From NCBI RefSeq assembly GCF_014201875.1, contig NZ_JACHFL010000011.1, forward strand, positions 1 to 64,000: a stretch of DNA of 64,000 bases. The letters run 5' to 3'. Both the position numbers and the translations under genes were made by a program. Source of the DNA: Deinococcus humi (GTDB taxonomy: Bacteria; Deinococcota; Deinococci; Deinococcales; Deinococcaceae). Positions 1 to 9,614 of this stretch are shown one piece after another (position 1 is the first letter of the stretch; every line of letters begins with the position of its first letter). Under the pieces are notes generated by a model, which searched no databases, was not told the DNA's origin, and saw nothing but the letters and a program-made list of their open reading frames with translations.

Positions 1-159
1 CGGCATTCGAGCCTGGGATACTTGACGCCCCTGGAAGCCGAGTGCCAGGCTACAGCTGCTTAACCTTAGCGACTCGAAACCGAGTCAACCCCACCGCTTA
101 TTGACCGCGCTCTGGATGATAGACGTCTGCTACTCGTCGTCGACGGCCTAGACGAGTAT

Positions 160-3100
160 GTGCGTTCGGACTACGGTGAGCTCGCGCTCGACCGGTTGCG
201 AGTATTCGTGCAGCAACGTGGCGTGCCAGTGCTACTCTCCAGCCGTCCGGACGGCTACAAGCTGTTCAAGGCTAAGCTGAGTGGTTGGGCAGACGGCCAT
301 ATTGCCGATCTTTCCGAATTGCAACAACGCCGCCTGGCTACCACCTGGTTTGCACACCAGTTGCGAAATGCGAACGAAGACTTGGCTGATGAAGTGGTGT
401 CGCAACGGACCATGGCCGAGGTAGAGACCTTCTTCGAGGATCTGCACGACTCGCCAGACCTTGCACAACTGGCAGCCGTACCGCTCCTGCTGTGCCTGCT
501 CATTGCCCTACGCCGCGCTGAGGTCGCCTTGCCACGCAGTCGATTCCGGGTGTACGAGGAAGTGGTTAAGCACCTCCTAGAGGCGCATCCCCGGCGGCGG
601 CGGCGAGCGGCAGCAATGGCAGACGACGACAACACTCTTTCATCCACTGATATGCGACAAGCCTTTGAGCGCCTTGCTTATGAAATGCACTGTGCGTATC
701 CCGAGGGTATGATCCCCATTGAAACCGCCAGCGAGGTCGTCGCTGCGTATTTGCAGGATGGTGAAGTGGGCGTGGGCCTTGAGAGGATTGAAGCCCGCAG
801 GGTTGGGGCACGCCTCGTGGACGTCGGGGAGACCAACACAGGCTTGCTGGTAGGGCGCTCTCCGCGCGAGGCAGGTTTTTTCCACCGGTCGCTGCAGGAG
901 TTCCTGGCGGCGGGGTATCTCTCACGCATCAATGATCAGTTGGAAGTTGTCCAGACGCGCCGCCTCGACCCTCAATGGCGTGAGGTCTTGCTGGGCGCGC
1001 TGCACTTCACACGACGTACGCAGGATGCAAGGGAATTCATTAATAGGCTGCGCGCTCCAGGGGGCACCGTTGCGCAACGGCAACATTTGGCTCAACTGTT
1101 GGCAGAGGCAGCGTTCGGGGAATTTCCGGTTCCACCTGCAGTCGCGCAGGAGATTGCTCGAGATACCCTAACGGCCATTGAGCATGAGACATGGGCGCCG
1201 CAGCGCGAGCGGCTTCTGAGTCATTCACTCGATGGTCTGCAATCTGCCAAGGTGCGCGATCTGGTGCACGAGCGGCTTCGCCGGTGGTTCCCCGAGCGTC
1301 TGCGCCACCCTGCAGCCGTACTTGAGGCCATGGGTACATGGCCAATTGAGGACGAAACTGTTTCACTTCTCCTCCGCGGGTTGCATGCAGAAGATGCCTC
1401 CAGACGGATCAGTGCTGCCAAAGCACTCGCCGCTCTGGGCTGCCAGCAACCTACGCTGTTCAATGAACTTGCCCGCGTCGCTATGCAGGCGCAGTCGCTT
1501 GACGCCCAGGCAGGTGCTGTTTACGCACTCGTCCGGGGATGGCCCGAGGCCCTCGACCTTTCAGAGATGCTTGACTATCACGCTACCTCACCTGACCCAG
1601 ATCAACGCCTTATTGCCTACGCTGGCTTAGCTAAGCAGGGGCGACTCGGTGACGAACAGCTGGAGGAGGTTCTACACTTTCGCAGTTATCGAAGCGAAAT
1701 TTCTTACTTCCTTCGCCATCTGGTAGTTGAAGTATTGGTCCAGGGATGGCCAGGCGATCTGCGAGTAAGAGACGCTTGTCTGTCTGGCCTTTCTCAGGCG
1801 GGGATGGACAAGGATTTGAATTGGCAGGTGCTGTTCCAGGGTTTCGCTTCCGATCTTCGAGTGCAGGACGCCGTCAGTGAAGAAATCCGGGAGAAGGAGA
1901 GTCCGTTCTTAAGTCTGCACGATGCGTGGCCGCAATTGCTGCGCCGTTTTCGTGACGTCCCTGCTCTGGTACGGGCTATCGAAGTACGTCTGAAACGCGG
2001 CGATCTGACAGACCATGACCTTCACTTCGCTTCCCTGATCGGCCAAACTGCCTTCTCCAAAACAAAACTACTTGAGAATCTCAACGACGATTACCGACAC
2101 TGGCCGGCCGAGGCTCTTCTTGAGGGTTGGGGCATGGATGACCCTGAGATAGCCCCCCGGCTTCTGGAACTTGCCACTGGACCGGACGATGTGGCTGCCA
2201 GTATCGCGTTCCTCATTCCCGATATCCTGCGCGATCCAGCCACAGCACGTCAACGGCTGATAGCCTTGCTGCGCGACCCAAAGTGTGCACGGCCCGATTT
2301 CGTGTTGAATGGACTTTACAAAGTAGGTGTGGGTGAAGATGGCCAGTCCATTCTCGATGCCGCCTTGATCTACCTCGACAGGTCGTCTAACGGAGCCGAT
2401 TACGTATTCCGTCTATTTCCTCAAGAAACGCGTGTGCTGAGGTATGCCGAGCAATTGTTGGAGAAGGGAGCGGGATGGGCGGCAGGTGCCATTGCTCATT
2501 ACTTAGGTCACGAAGAATCCATTCGTCGGGCGCTGCGAGACCAGTCTATGCCACTTGACCCCGGCTTACGTTTCGCCATCGCTTCTAAGCTGCGGCAGCG
2601 CCTGGGAGACCCTGAGGAAGTGCTGAGCTTACTGGAGGCACACCACGAAGAAAGCGACGTAGAGACGCGTGTGCAGTGCTCCATTAGTTTGGCCCATCGT
2701 GCCCGGACGGAAGGGCGCCAACTCGCGCCGACTATTGAGTACTTCATGCAGGAGATGCATGCGCATCGCGTGTCCCTCAGAGTTGCCATGCGAACGGGCA
2801 TTGCTGGACTGCTAACTCTCAGAGCAATTGATGCACTCACCGTCGAAGTTCATGGCCGCAGAATTTTAGATTGGATCCCATTGTTGCTTGATAACTATGA
2901 AACGCCTGGAAATTTTGTGGCCACGGTCGCGCGGCACTGGGAAGACGTCCGAGACGTCGTGAGGCCAGCTCTCACTGAGGGTCGGGAAGGGGGCTTTGCT
3001 CGTGAAGTAGGCCTTGAAGCATTAGCAGCATATGCCGATGGGTCTTCGCTGGCCGGGCAAGACCTTCTAGAGGTTATAGAGCGTGATCGGACAATCAGGC

Positions 3101-3783
3101 ATTCACCAGCCGTATTGCGCTTCCTGGGACGCGTACTTCCCGGAAGCGGGCTCTTGTTGGAAGCATGCCTGGATGTGCTCCGCGAGGAAAATCCCCGCCG
3201 AGACACCTCTCTTGCGGCAGCTCAGCTGCTGGGCAAATATTTTGGAGGGAACATCTCTGTGCTGGAACGGCTCACCACAGCCACCGGCAGCGTGCCCCCT
3301 CAAGAGGACGTCCTAATGGCCATTGTTGAAGGTTGGCCGGAGAGTCCTGTCGTCAAGGAAGCCTATGACTGGTACACATTGAACAGAGAGAGCCTGTCCT
3401 ACTCTCTCTATTTCCGTCTGGCGGGCCTGCATTCTACTCCAGAGCAACTAATTACGGCGCTGAACGCTACGTTCAAGAGCTGTGCAGCTGCACCTGCGAT
3501 TGCCTCTCAAAGCATTGTGCCTCCGTTGGTCCGACGTTTGCGACAGGACCCGGCGTTTGGCACGGCGTTGGCCACATGGTTGACGACCGATCGCAATCCG
3601 TCAGCCATTGCCACTATCCCGCGGCTCTTAGCACGCGCCGGAGTACTTTCCGATGAGCTTAGAGAATGGTGCGCCACAGAAATCGAACGGCTGAGTGGAG
3701 AGAACACCACCGCGCCGATAGGAACCGACTTAATTGCAGGTCGCGTGCGGCCTGTACTGCATAGCCTTCTGGATGCCATTTGA
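160..3783 (+). CDS. NACHT-type NTPase with C-terminal HEAT-like repeats, 5' end damaged
   Basis: Signal-transduction NTPase of the STAND/NACHT class, many of which act in phage defence. In frame just before the GTG at 160 the DNA encodes LLVVDGLDEY, a NACHT Walker B, followed by the sensor motif SSRPDGY (about residues 27-33) and FHRSLQEFLAA near 245, typical of the NACHT winged-helix end. From about residue 330 the protein is a long alpha-solenoid with repeated GWP-containing units. The frame is open only back to position 70, where it meets TAA (61) and TAG (67). Walker A is therefore not in this frame, and no ATG precedes the Walker B. Either a frameshift lies near 70-100, with the N-terminus in another frame running off the window, or the gene is truncated. 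Function in defence is inferred from the family; the CDS as drawn cannot encode a working NTPase. Confidence 0.75.
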   Translation: MRSDYGELALDRLRVFVQQRGVPVLLSSRPDGYKLFKAKLSGWADGHIADLSELQQRRLATTWFAHQLRNANEDLADEVVSQRTMAEVETFFEDLHDSPDLAQLAAVPLLLCLLIALRRAEVALPRSRFRVYEEVVKHLLEAHPRRRRRAAAMADDDNTLSSTDMRQAFERLAYEMHCAYPEGMIPIETASEVVAAYLQDGEVGVGLERIEARRVGARLVDVGETNTGLLVGRSPREAGFFHRSLQEFLAAGYLSRINDQLEVVQTRRLDPQWREVLLGALHFTRRTQDAREFINRLRAPGGTVAQRQHLAQLLAEAAFGEFPVPPAVAQEIARDTLTAIEHETWAPQRERLLSHSLDGLQSAKVRDLVHERLRRWFPERLRHPAAVLEAMGTWPIEDETVSLLLRGLHAEDASRRISAAKALAALGCQQPTLFNELARVAMQAQSLDAQAGAVYALVRGWPEALDLSEMLDYHATSPDPDQRLIAYAGLAKQGRLGDEQLEEVLHFRSYRSEISYFLRHLVVEVLVQGWPGDLRVRDACLSGLSQAGMDKDLNWQVLFQGFASDLRVQDAVSEEIREKESPFLSLHDAWPQLLRRFRDVPALVRAIEVRLKRGDLTDHDLHFASLIGQTAFSKTKLLENLNDDYRHWPAEALLEGWGMDDPEIAPRLLELATGPDDVAASIAFLIPDILRDPATARQRLIALLRDPKCARPDFVLNGLYKVGVGEDGQSILDAALIYLDRSSNGADYVFRLFPQETRVLRYAEQLLEKGAGWAAGAIAHYLGHEESIRRALRDQSMPLDPGLRFAIASKLRQRLGDPEEVLSLLEAHHEESDVETRVQCSISLAHRARTEGRQLAPTIEYFMQEMHAHRVSLRVAMRTGIAGLLTLRAIDALTVEVHGRRILDWIPLLLDNYETPGNFVATVARHWEDVRDVVRPALTEGREGGFAREVGLEALAAYADGSSLAGQDLLEVIERDRTIRHSPAVLRFLGRVLPGSGLLLEACLDVLREENPRRDTSLAAAQLLGKYFGGNISVLERLTTATGSVPPQEDVLMAIVEGWPESPVVKEAYDWYTLNRESLSYSLYFRLAGLHSTPEQLITALNATFKSCAAAPAIASQSIVPPLVRRLRQDPAFGTALATWLTTDRNPSAIATIPRLLARAGVLSDELREWCATEIERLSGENTTAPIGTDLIAGRVRPVLHSLLDAI

Positions 3784-4025
3784 ACAGCGGCAATTACACT
3801 CCTAACATTATGTGATTTCGCTTTCTGGCTGACGTTAAGAGAGCGATGAAGTGCAAAGCGTATGTTTCCCGCGCTCGACAAGGCGGGCGAATGTCGAATT
3901 GCGGATAAGGAGGCATCGTCTTACCACGCTCCATCTCCGTCGGGTGAGCATCTTCACGGCGCAGGTCTGAAGCATGCCCAACTGCATGTACCAGAGGCAG
4001 TTGGCTATACACGAGAAAGTCCGCT

Positions 4026-4310
4026 TCAGGATCTACTTCCAACCTTTCGGTAATACACGTCATCCAGCCAGCCGCACTCCCGAAGCTGATGCATACGCCA
4101 AGCGCCAGGCCGCGTCAGGTGCAGTTCCGCTTTGGGGATGAGGGTACGTTGCAGCGCCTCGGCAAGTTGCGCGTAGGCTGGGCAGCCCCAGAATTCCGCA
4201 TTAGTGGCCTGCTACAGCACGCGGTAGTAATGCCGTTCCCATCCGGTGTCATCAAGCAGCTGCACTAGGCGGGCGGCGCCTTCTTTGAATCGTTTCCCAG
4301 CGGTACTTTG
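4026..4310 (-). pseudogene. Remnant of an unrecognised gene, with an in-frame stop
   Basis: Reading leftwards from about 4310 there is a protein-like stretch containing KRFKEGAARLVQLLDDTGW, then HYYRVL, an in-frame TAG near 4215, and a further 50 residues ending in CGWLDDVYYRKVGSRS before TGA at 4026. Codon choice looks coding on both sides of the TAG. Beyond the TGA another minus-strand frame (3794-4063) stays open and may be a frameshifted continuation. No start or family is recognised. It is most likely a decayed gene. Confidence 0.35.
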
Positions 4311-4432
4311 GATGTGTGGTGGCAATCCGGCTGAGGCTCTACACTAGCTCCTGCGGTGTCTGCACCTACTGGCGAGATCCATGGAGCTGCCCATGTGTCT
4401 TCTCCACAGTTCCGTCTCCCTCCGCTTGCACC

Positions 4433-5116
4433 TTAGACGGCTCCTTCCGTTTCAGGAGTATGGACAACAGCAGACTGGGTGGTTGGGAGGATCCAGCGTT
4501 GCAGCTGGATGGCCCGAAGAATAGGAATCGCTGGCTGCGCCGTAAGCATGGCCAAACCCAACAGCAGCATCTCGGTAAGAAACTGTGCGAGAGCGTAGAT
4601 CAGCCGTGTGTCGGCAGTAACTGGCGTTGGTGCCTGCATAGAGAGGCCCACATACAGGGCCAGAGCAAGGAGGACGACACTTGACGCCAAGAAGAGAGTC
4701 ATAACTCCTCGGGCGAAAAGGCTTACGCCGCGTTTGAGGTGACCTTTATCGGTGAATTTCAGGTGGGGGAGAGCCTTTTTAATGGCCTGCCAACCGAACC
4801 GGTGCGCGCAACGCTGCTGCAACTTGATGAGTTCCTGGCGACGGGCTGGCAGGGTCACGATGCCGGTAGCTTCTTGGAACACCAGCATGCCTCGTTGTTC
4901 TTCGAGGACGCGTTTGAGATCGGGGTCTGGTTCAGAATGAATCTGCTCATCCAGGATTTTGACGCGGTTGCGTCGGCGCGCTTCAAAGGGTGTGGTCCAA
5001 CTGCTCGAGTCGGAGAACAGGCGAAGGCCGACATTCCACGCGCCGTACACCAGGAGGGGAATGAGGATAAGCCGACCAGTAATCCCTATTTCTTTAAGTG
5101 CATCCATGATTTCCAA
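4433..5116 (-). CDS. Membrane protein of unknown function
   Basis: A 227-residue protein with one hydrophobic segment near the N-terminus (residues 12-32), a charged cytoplasmic-type middle rich in Arg, Lys and Glu (40-130), and two strong hydrophobic segments (about 137-160 and 170-197). The chosen start is TTG: an AGGGAGGA ribosome site lies seven bases before it, whereas the first ATG is nine bases further in. No family is recognised. It stands alone between decayed fragments, so context gives no role. Confidence 0.6.
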   Translation of the reverse strand: MEIMDALKEIGITGRLILIPLLVYGAWNVGLRLFSDSSSWTTPFEARRRNRVKILDEQIHSEPDPDLKRVLEEQRGMLVFQEATGIVTLPARRQELIKLQQRCAHRFGWQAIKKALPHLKFTDKGHLKRGVSLFARGVMTLFLASSVVLLALALYVGLSMQAPTPVTADTRLIYALAQFLTEMLLLGLAMLTAQPAIPILRAIQLQRWILPTTQSAVVHTPETEGAV

Positions 5117-5334
5117 AAGGTGTCCTCCCTGAGGCAGATCTCTCTTTTTTGATTACGTAATAGAGATCGAAGAGTTTCCTCGCGCGTGTTTGGATAAAGG
5201 AAAGCCGCAGTATCTGACGCTTCAGCGAAGGTGAGGCCAGAAGGGTTGTGACAAGTTTTTGGCGTTAAGGATGCCGAGACGCATTCCTCGCCCACGGTTT
5301 CGCGCTGGCGAGAGCCACTGACCTCGGGGTTTAG

Positions 5335-5568
5335 GATCAGCAGACTCCGGAACTTGTCGGAGTCGGACTCGTTGATGTGGTGCCTGCAGAAGTGCAAGCG
5401 GTTATTGACAAATCGGGAGCCACCAATTTTGCTCCGCTTTTACAACACATCACGGAGATCGCCTATTCAACGATGTATGGAACGACGACGAACGCGTCGA
5501 AACGCTTTCGACTTGCCGAGCTCGCAATTGCCCGGGCGAATCAGATCCCCTGCCTTGAATTTCTCTAG
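5335..5568 (+). pseudogene. C-terminal fragment of an unknown protein
   Basis: Open from the stop at 5332, this frame encodes about 77 residues, including VPAEVQAVIDKSGATNFAPL and ending in RANQIPCLEFL. Composition and codon use look coding, but there is no ribosome site and the only in-frame starts are the GTGs at 5377 and 5380. It reads as the tail of a truncated gene; a short real gene from 5377 cannot be excluded. Confidence 0.3.
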
Positions 5569-6008
5569 GTTTCTGGAGAGCCAATTCGATCAAGAATGGG
5601 GATGAGCGAAGCCTGTCTCCCCTAATGTACTGGCCGCCTGGCTGTCGCTGCGCTGAATTGGCGAAGTGACGTCAATGATAGATGGAGTTGATCTTTCAAC
5701 GCTGTCCATCAGCGTGTGCAGGTGTTCACTCTCCTCCACCGTAATCGGCACCAATCCGAGGCGTTAACCCCAGCCAGGGGCTGTTGGAGAGTTTGGTGGC
5801 TGGTGCTAAACAGTTGGGTTCCTCTGCAATGGCGAGGCTAGCTCAGGTTTGAATTGTCCGGGACGAGCTTCTTTTATCTAATCACTTTGACTGGCGTTAA
5901 TAGACATGGACCATCCACTCCCCTATTTTTCCCATGCCTTCGCTCTGGCACAAGCTTGGAAAGGAGGATGGTAAGGATGGAGAGTGCGACTTTCTCTGCC
6001 CTATAATG
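5569..6008. other. Stretch without a convincing gene
   Basis: No full gene is supported here. A short minus-strand frame (about 5590-5769) encodes a plausible 55-residue tail containing VEESEHLHTLMDSVERSTPS, directly preceded by a TAA, so it is probably another gene fragment. The remainder shows no motif that I can name. Confidence 0.3.
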
Positions 6009-6425
6009 TCAGTTAGAGAACGTACCATTGTTCAAAGCCCTATTCGCGCGGCTGGCCCTGAGCGAGTGGACCAGCTTTGTCACAAACAAGCTCCGCATTC
6101 TGTTCTGGCCTTAGTTGGTACTGCAGGCGATCGACGCGGGGCTACCATACATCCTGGGTGGCGGGAGCACCCGCCGAGCACCAGGCAGAGCTGCTGGAAC
6201 TGCCCCGTTGGCGGAGCCACGCACCGCGAACTCAGGGACCGGCTGGCGACGCTGCGAGACCGGCCCACGCGCACGGCCCTCAACGAACGCGAGGTGGCCC
6301 AGCTGGGGCGCATGCTGGGTAGGGTGACGTGGCTGCAACGGCTGAACGACCAGGAACAGGCCGAGATCAACAAGTGGATGGGGCGGAGGCCCGAGGCGCT
6401 GAAAAAGGCGGTGGACCAGGGGTAA
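6009..6425 (+). pseudogene. Decayed gene with several frameshifts
   Basis: Coding-like segments follow one another in different plus-strand frames: one with LFKALFARLALSEWTSFVTN ending at a TAG near 6094, a second with VLQAIDAGLPYILGGG, then AEHQAELLELPRW, and finally a clean charged helical tail with RDRLATLRDRPTRTALNE and NKWMGRRPEALKKAVDQG ending at TAA 6423. The order suggests a single ancestral gene broken at least three times. The family is not recognised. The last segment could be translated alone only from a non-standard start. Confidence 0.4.
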
Positions 6426-6483
6426 CTATTCAGTAAAATGAGCCCATCTATCGAGCAAGACGTAAAGCCATTTAGGAGATACG

Positions 6484-7137
6484 GTGAAAAAAATTATACT
6501 GGCTACATTCTTAATCCTTGCTAATCCTGCCCATTCTATTAATCTAGACTCTAGTAACATAGATTGTGGAACATTTAAAGTTGATAACACATTAAATAGA
6601 GTGATAATGACTTGGAAAACATATGCAAGTTTCCCGAATAATCCCCAGTTGAAACTCGTCCAGGGTCTTATGCCAGATGATTACCTTGTCAAATGTCCTG
6701 GGATTTCTGTCTCTATCAAAAACGGAATTTGGAATATCTCTTTTGATAATAGAAAAGAGATGCAGAAAGTATTTCCAAAATTCTATATCGCCTTTGATTA
6801 TGGCTATCAGTATCCTGAAACCAAGCAGGGCATTAGCGTGGGCAGTCTAGATTTCTCTTACGATGGGGTAGTGAAGTTGGACCAGAAGGTAGTGCTACCT
6901 GACGAAGCAGTGAACTCAATGATCTCGTCACAGGTGTCTGGTTATAAAGTCAACAATGGTCCTCTTACTCCAGTTCTCTACAATGGAAAGTACTTGGGCC
7001 TGGATTTGGACCTGAATGGAATTGTCGAGATATGGACTAAACAATGGAGTAGTACAGATCTTATTAATTACCAAAAAATCGATTTTAGCAAAAACACGTA
7101 TGAAAATCGCATTGTCAGGGAATTTCCCGCCAATTAA
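6484..7137 (+). CDS. Secreted protein of unknown function, AT-rich
   Basis: A 217-residue protein with a classical signal peptide (MKKIILATFLILANPAHS, cleavage likely after residue 18) and a mature part rich in Asn, Tyr and Asp. The start is GTG with AGGAG six bases upstream. The gene is clearly more AT-rich than its neighbours and uses AT-ending codons, which suggests recent acquisition from a different genome. Two cysteines (about 28 and 76) could form a disulfide outside the cytoplasm. No family is recognised. Confidence 0.7.
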   Translation: MKKIILATFLILANPAHSINLDSSNIDCGTFKVDNTLNRVIMTWKTYASFPNNPQLKLVQGLMPDDYLVKCPGISVSIKNGIWNISFDNRKEMQKVFPKFYIAFDYGYQYPETKQGISVGSLDFSYDGVVKLDQKVVLPDEAVNSMISSQVSGYKVNNGPLTPVLYNGKYLGLDLDLNGIVEIWTKQWSSTDLINYQKIDFSKNTYENRIVREFPAN

Positions 7138-7219
7138 GAAGCAGCGCTTATTGCGCTCAATCGCTCCCGCTGGGCAATCGGTCACAGCGGCGTGTTCCCT
7201 TCGGCCCTAGCATCCCGCC

Positions 7220-7493
7220 ATGGACCTCCCCCGGCCCCTGCCGCTTCTGGTGGTGCCCGCCGACTGGGAGGCGGTACCGGAGGACGTCACAGACCTGCGC
7301 CGCTGCCTGTGCGAGAACTACGGTGGCCGGCTGGTGTTGAAGATGGAGAGCGCGCCCCCTGCGCTCCCCGCTGGCCCACTACTGCGGGCTGTGGGACCGA
7401 TCCGAGCTGCGCCTCGCCCGACGTGACCTGGCCCCGCGCATCAAGGCCGCCTTCTTCAATCTGGCGTGGCTGGAGCTGGAGGGTGTGGGCTGA
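7220..7493 (+). pseudogene. Small protein upstream of SRAP gene, frameshifted
   Basis: The frame from ATG 7220 gives MDLPRPLPLLVVPADWEAVP and continues to about residue 50. The natural continuation (LAHYCGLWDRSELRLARRD, then IKAAFFNLAWLELEGVG) lies one frame over and ends with TGA at 7491. A single frameshift near 7350-7380 separates the halves. The TGA overlaps the expected start of the next gene, so the two were translationally coupled. Function unknown. Confidence 0.5.
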
Positions 7494-8090
7494 TATGCGG
7501 ACACGCTGATGACCGCTTCGGCCCTCCGGCCTGGGGAACGTTGAGCGAGCTGTTCGGGCCACTGGGCTGGGAGCCGGAGCACAGCCGCGACGAGGTGCGT
7601 CCGACAGACCAGCTCCGCTTCGTGCGACGCGCCGTTGGAGGCTTCGAGGCCACCTATGGACGGTGGGGTCTGGTGCCTGCGCGCATGTCACTGGAGGAGG
7701 CCAAACGGTACGCGACGTTCAATGCCCGGGTGGAGAGCCTGAAGGACAAGCCGATGTTCCGAGCCGCTTTCCAGACCCAGCGCTGCGTGATCCCGCTGGC
7801 GGGCTTCTGGGAGTGGCCAGTTCGTGCGGGGGTCAAGTCCAGGGTCAGGATCGCCCGGAAGGACGACAAGCCGTTGCTGGTGGCTGGATTATGAAACCGG
7901 ACCATGACGCCGGACAGTCCGCTGGAAAGTTGCACGATCGTGACCCGGCCACCGACACTGGATCTGGTGGAGGTGCATAACCGGATGCCGGCCCTGCTCA
8001 GCAATGATCTCGACGTGTGGCTGGATGCGCCGCCTCAGGCCCGTGCGGCTGCCCTGAGCAGCCGGCAACCGGCATGCTGGCCGTTGCCCC
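7493..8090 (+). pseudogene. SRAP-domain protein (YedK/HMCES family), disrupted
   Basis: SRAP proteins crosslink to abasic sites in single-stranded DNA through a cysteine exposed at position 2 after removal of Met. Here that cysteine codon (TGC, 7496) is preceded by ATA instead of ATG, so the start is lost; an original TGATG overlap with the upstream gene is likely. The body is well preserved (WGLVPAR, NARVES and CVIPLAGFWEWP motifs) up to LLVAGL, where the frame ends near 7893. The rest, with SCTIVTRPPT and the catalytic-His motif HNRMP, continues in another frame to about 8090. One start mutation and one frameshift make this non-functional unless the sequence is wrong. Confidence 0.75.
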
Positions 8091-8155
8091 CATGTGAGGG
8101 CCTTTCCTACCCCCTCAGGGGAGTTGGCGAAAGAACTCAGCCGCGTGAAGTGCAT

Positions 8156-9499
8156 TCATTGGTTCTCCACTGCCTCCGGTTCCTCTGTCGGCAGCCACCG
8201 AAGCTTCTTAAGAGTTTTTTTAAGCCCAGCGAATAAGAAATAGGGATGTTCTTCGATGAAAGCCACCCAGTCAGGTGCCAAGCCTGGGTGGGTGGTGGCC
8301 GTGAAATGGAGGAGGATTGACAAGAAAAACGGAGTTCTATGTGACGCATCGTAAATCTGATCGTTGGTCCGAGCGGCGGTTAGAACCCGCCGCAGATCAT
8401 TTTCGGAAAGGAACTCTCGCGATGCCACGATAACCTCCAGAAAGTGCACTCCCGCCTTAAAGGTATCGACGGTTTCCAGACGCTCTATCGCGAGCAAGGC
8501 CAGATCCTGTTGCGGATGGGCCAGCATAATGGGCTGCAATTCATCGGCAGGCAGAGCCGCTAGGCTGGTCCGGGCAGTGCCATGAAGCGTTGGTATCCGC
8601 AAAGCAGTCAACAGCGACTCAGCCTGGTTGGCCGAGGCCTGTTGGAGGAATGTCGTTAATCTGAGCTGCTCGTGTTCAGGAAGCAGGTTCCACAAATCGG
8701 CATCCAGATCAAGCAGCTGGAGTGCCGAAGGCAGCACAGTGTCGTCTGCGTTAGACACGCGCCTGGGCCACGCTTCGGTCATTGCCGCCCGATACACGTC
8801 AAAGCGCCTGGCTTTGACCGCCATCAAGATGTGAAGTGCCCGCTCGCGGGGCACGTCCGGGGTGGGTGCCAGCGCTTGCTGCAGGTATAGATTTACAATC
8901 TGACGGACCAGGACATCTTTGCCACGGTCGATGTACTTCGGGCCGAGGTAGGCGGCCACCTGATCACCCTGCGCTGGAAAGGCTTGCCCCTGTACCTCAG
9001 CCTTGAGGCGAGCTAGCGCACTGCGCCCTTGGACAGGCGGGTGGGCAAAGAGCGCTCGTGTGGCGGCGACCAGGTGCGCCCGAATCTGTTCGGGCGAGGG
9101 ATCATACAGGGAGCCGTCAGGCGTCAATGCCGGATGCGCACACCGGTGACGGTCCTGCCGGAGCCGCTCCAATTCATCGGCCTCGATGGGGGTTAGAAAC
9201 TCATATGTGTCGCGGGCGAGTTTTAGCACCTCTGTTTCAAAGGTTTGAAGACTTCGGAGGTCATTTGCCTGAATCCAGGTCTCGAGTTGCGCAATTTCCG
9301 CGCTCGCCTGGCTGTCACCGCTGGCCGCCAGCTCCCGAATCTTCCCGATGATGTCAGAGTTAACGGCCACCCATAAGCTGAGTACGGCAGCCCGCAGCGC
9401 TCCTGCACGCAATGCCCGCACGCTCTCATCCACGTATCTCCGGATATCAGGAGCACGGACTTGTAGGATCAGATCGTCGGGATCATGCAGCATGCTCAT
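8156..9499 (-). CDS. HEPN-like protein of unknown function
   Basis: A 447-residue soluble, mostly helical protein. The N-terminal 125 residues resemble a HEPN/abortive-infection domain: a helical segment ends in RLRQDRHRCAHPAL, which contains R117-x4-H122, the metal-free RNase motif of HEPN toxins. The remainder is Leu/Ala-rich and helical, probably a scaffold, with no motif I can name. The start ATG at 9499 has only a weak GAGC ribosome site; a second ATG two codons later is possible. It sits between two pseudogenes and 1.5 kb from the IetAS pair, so a role in a defence island is a reasonable inference but not shown. Confidence 0.6.
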   Translation of the reverse strand: MSMLHDPDDLILQVRAPDIRRYVDESVRALRAGALRAAVLSLWVAVNSDIIGKIRELAASGDSQASAEIAQLETWIQANDLRSLQTFETEVLKLARDTYEFLTPIEADELERLRQDRHRCAHPALTPDGSLYDPSPEQIRAHLVAATRALFAHPPVQGRSALARLKAEVQGQAFPAQGDQVAAYLGPKYIDRGKDVLVRQIVNLYLQQALAPTPDVPRERALHILMAVKARRFDVYRAAMTEAWPRRVSNADDTVLPSALQLLDLDADLWNLLPEHEQLRLTTFLQQASANQAESLLTALRIPTLHGTARTSLAALPADELQPIMLAHPQQDLALLAIERLETVDTFKAGVHFLEVIVASREFLSENDLRRVLTAARTNDQIYDASHRTPFFLSILLHFTATTHPGLAPDWVAFIEEHPYFLFAGLKKTLKKLRWLPTEEPEAVENQ

Positions 9500-9614
9500 G
9501 CGCTCAGTTTAGGGAGCACGTTGAAAGAACGGGCCGCACTTTGAGCCAACGTACCTTGCAGTAGTCAGCGATCTGGCGATTGAGGAAGCGGCCGCCCCGA
9601 AGTTAGACACTTGA

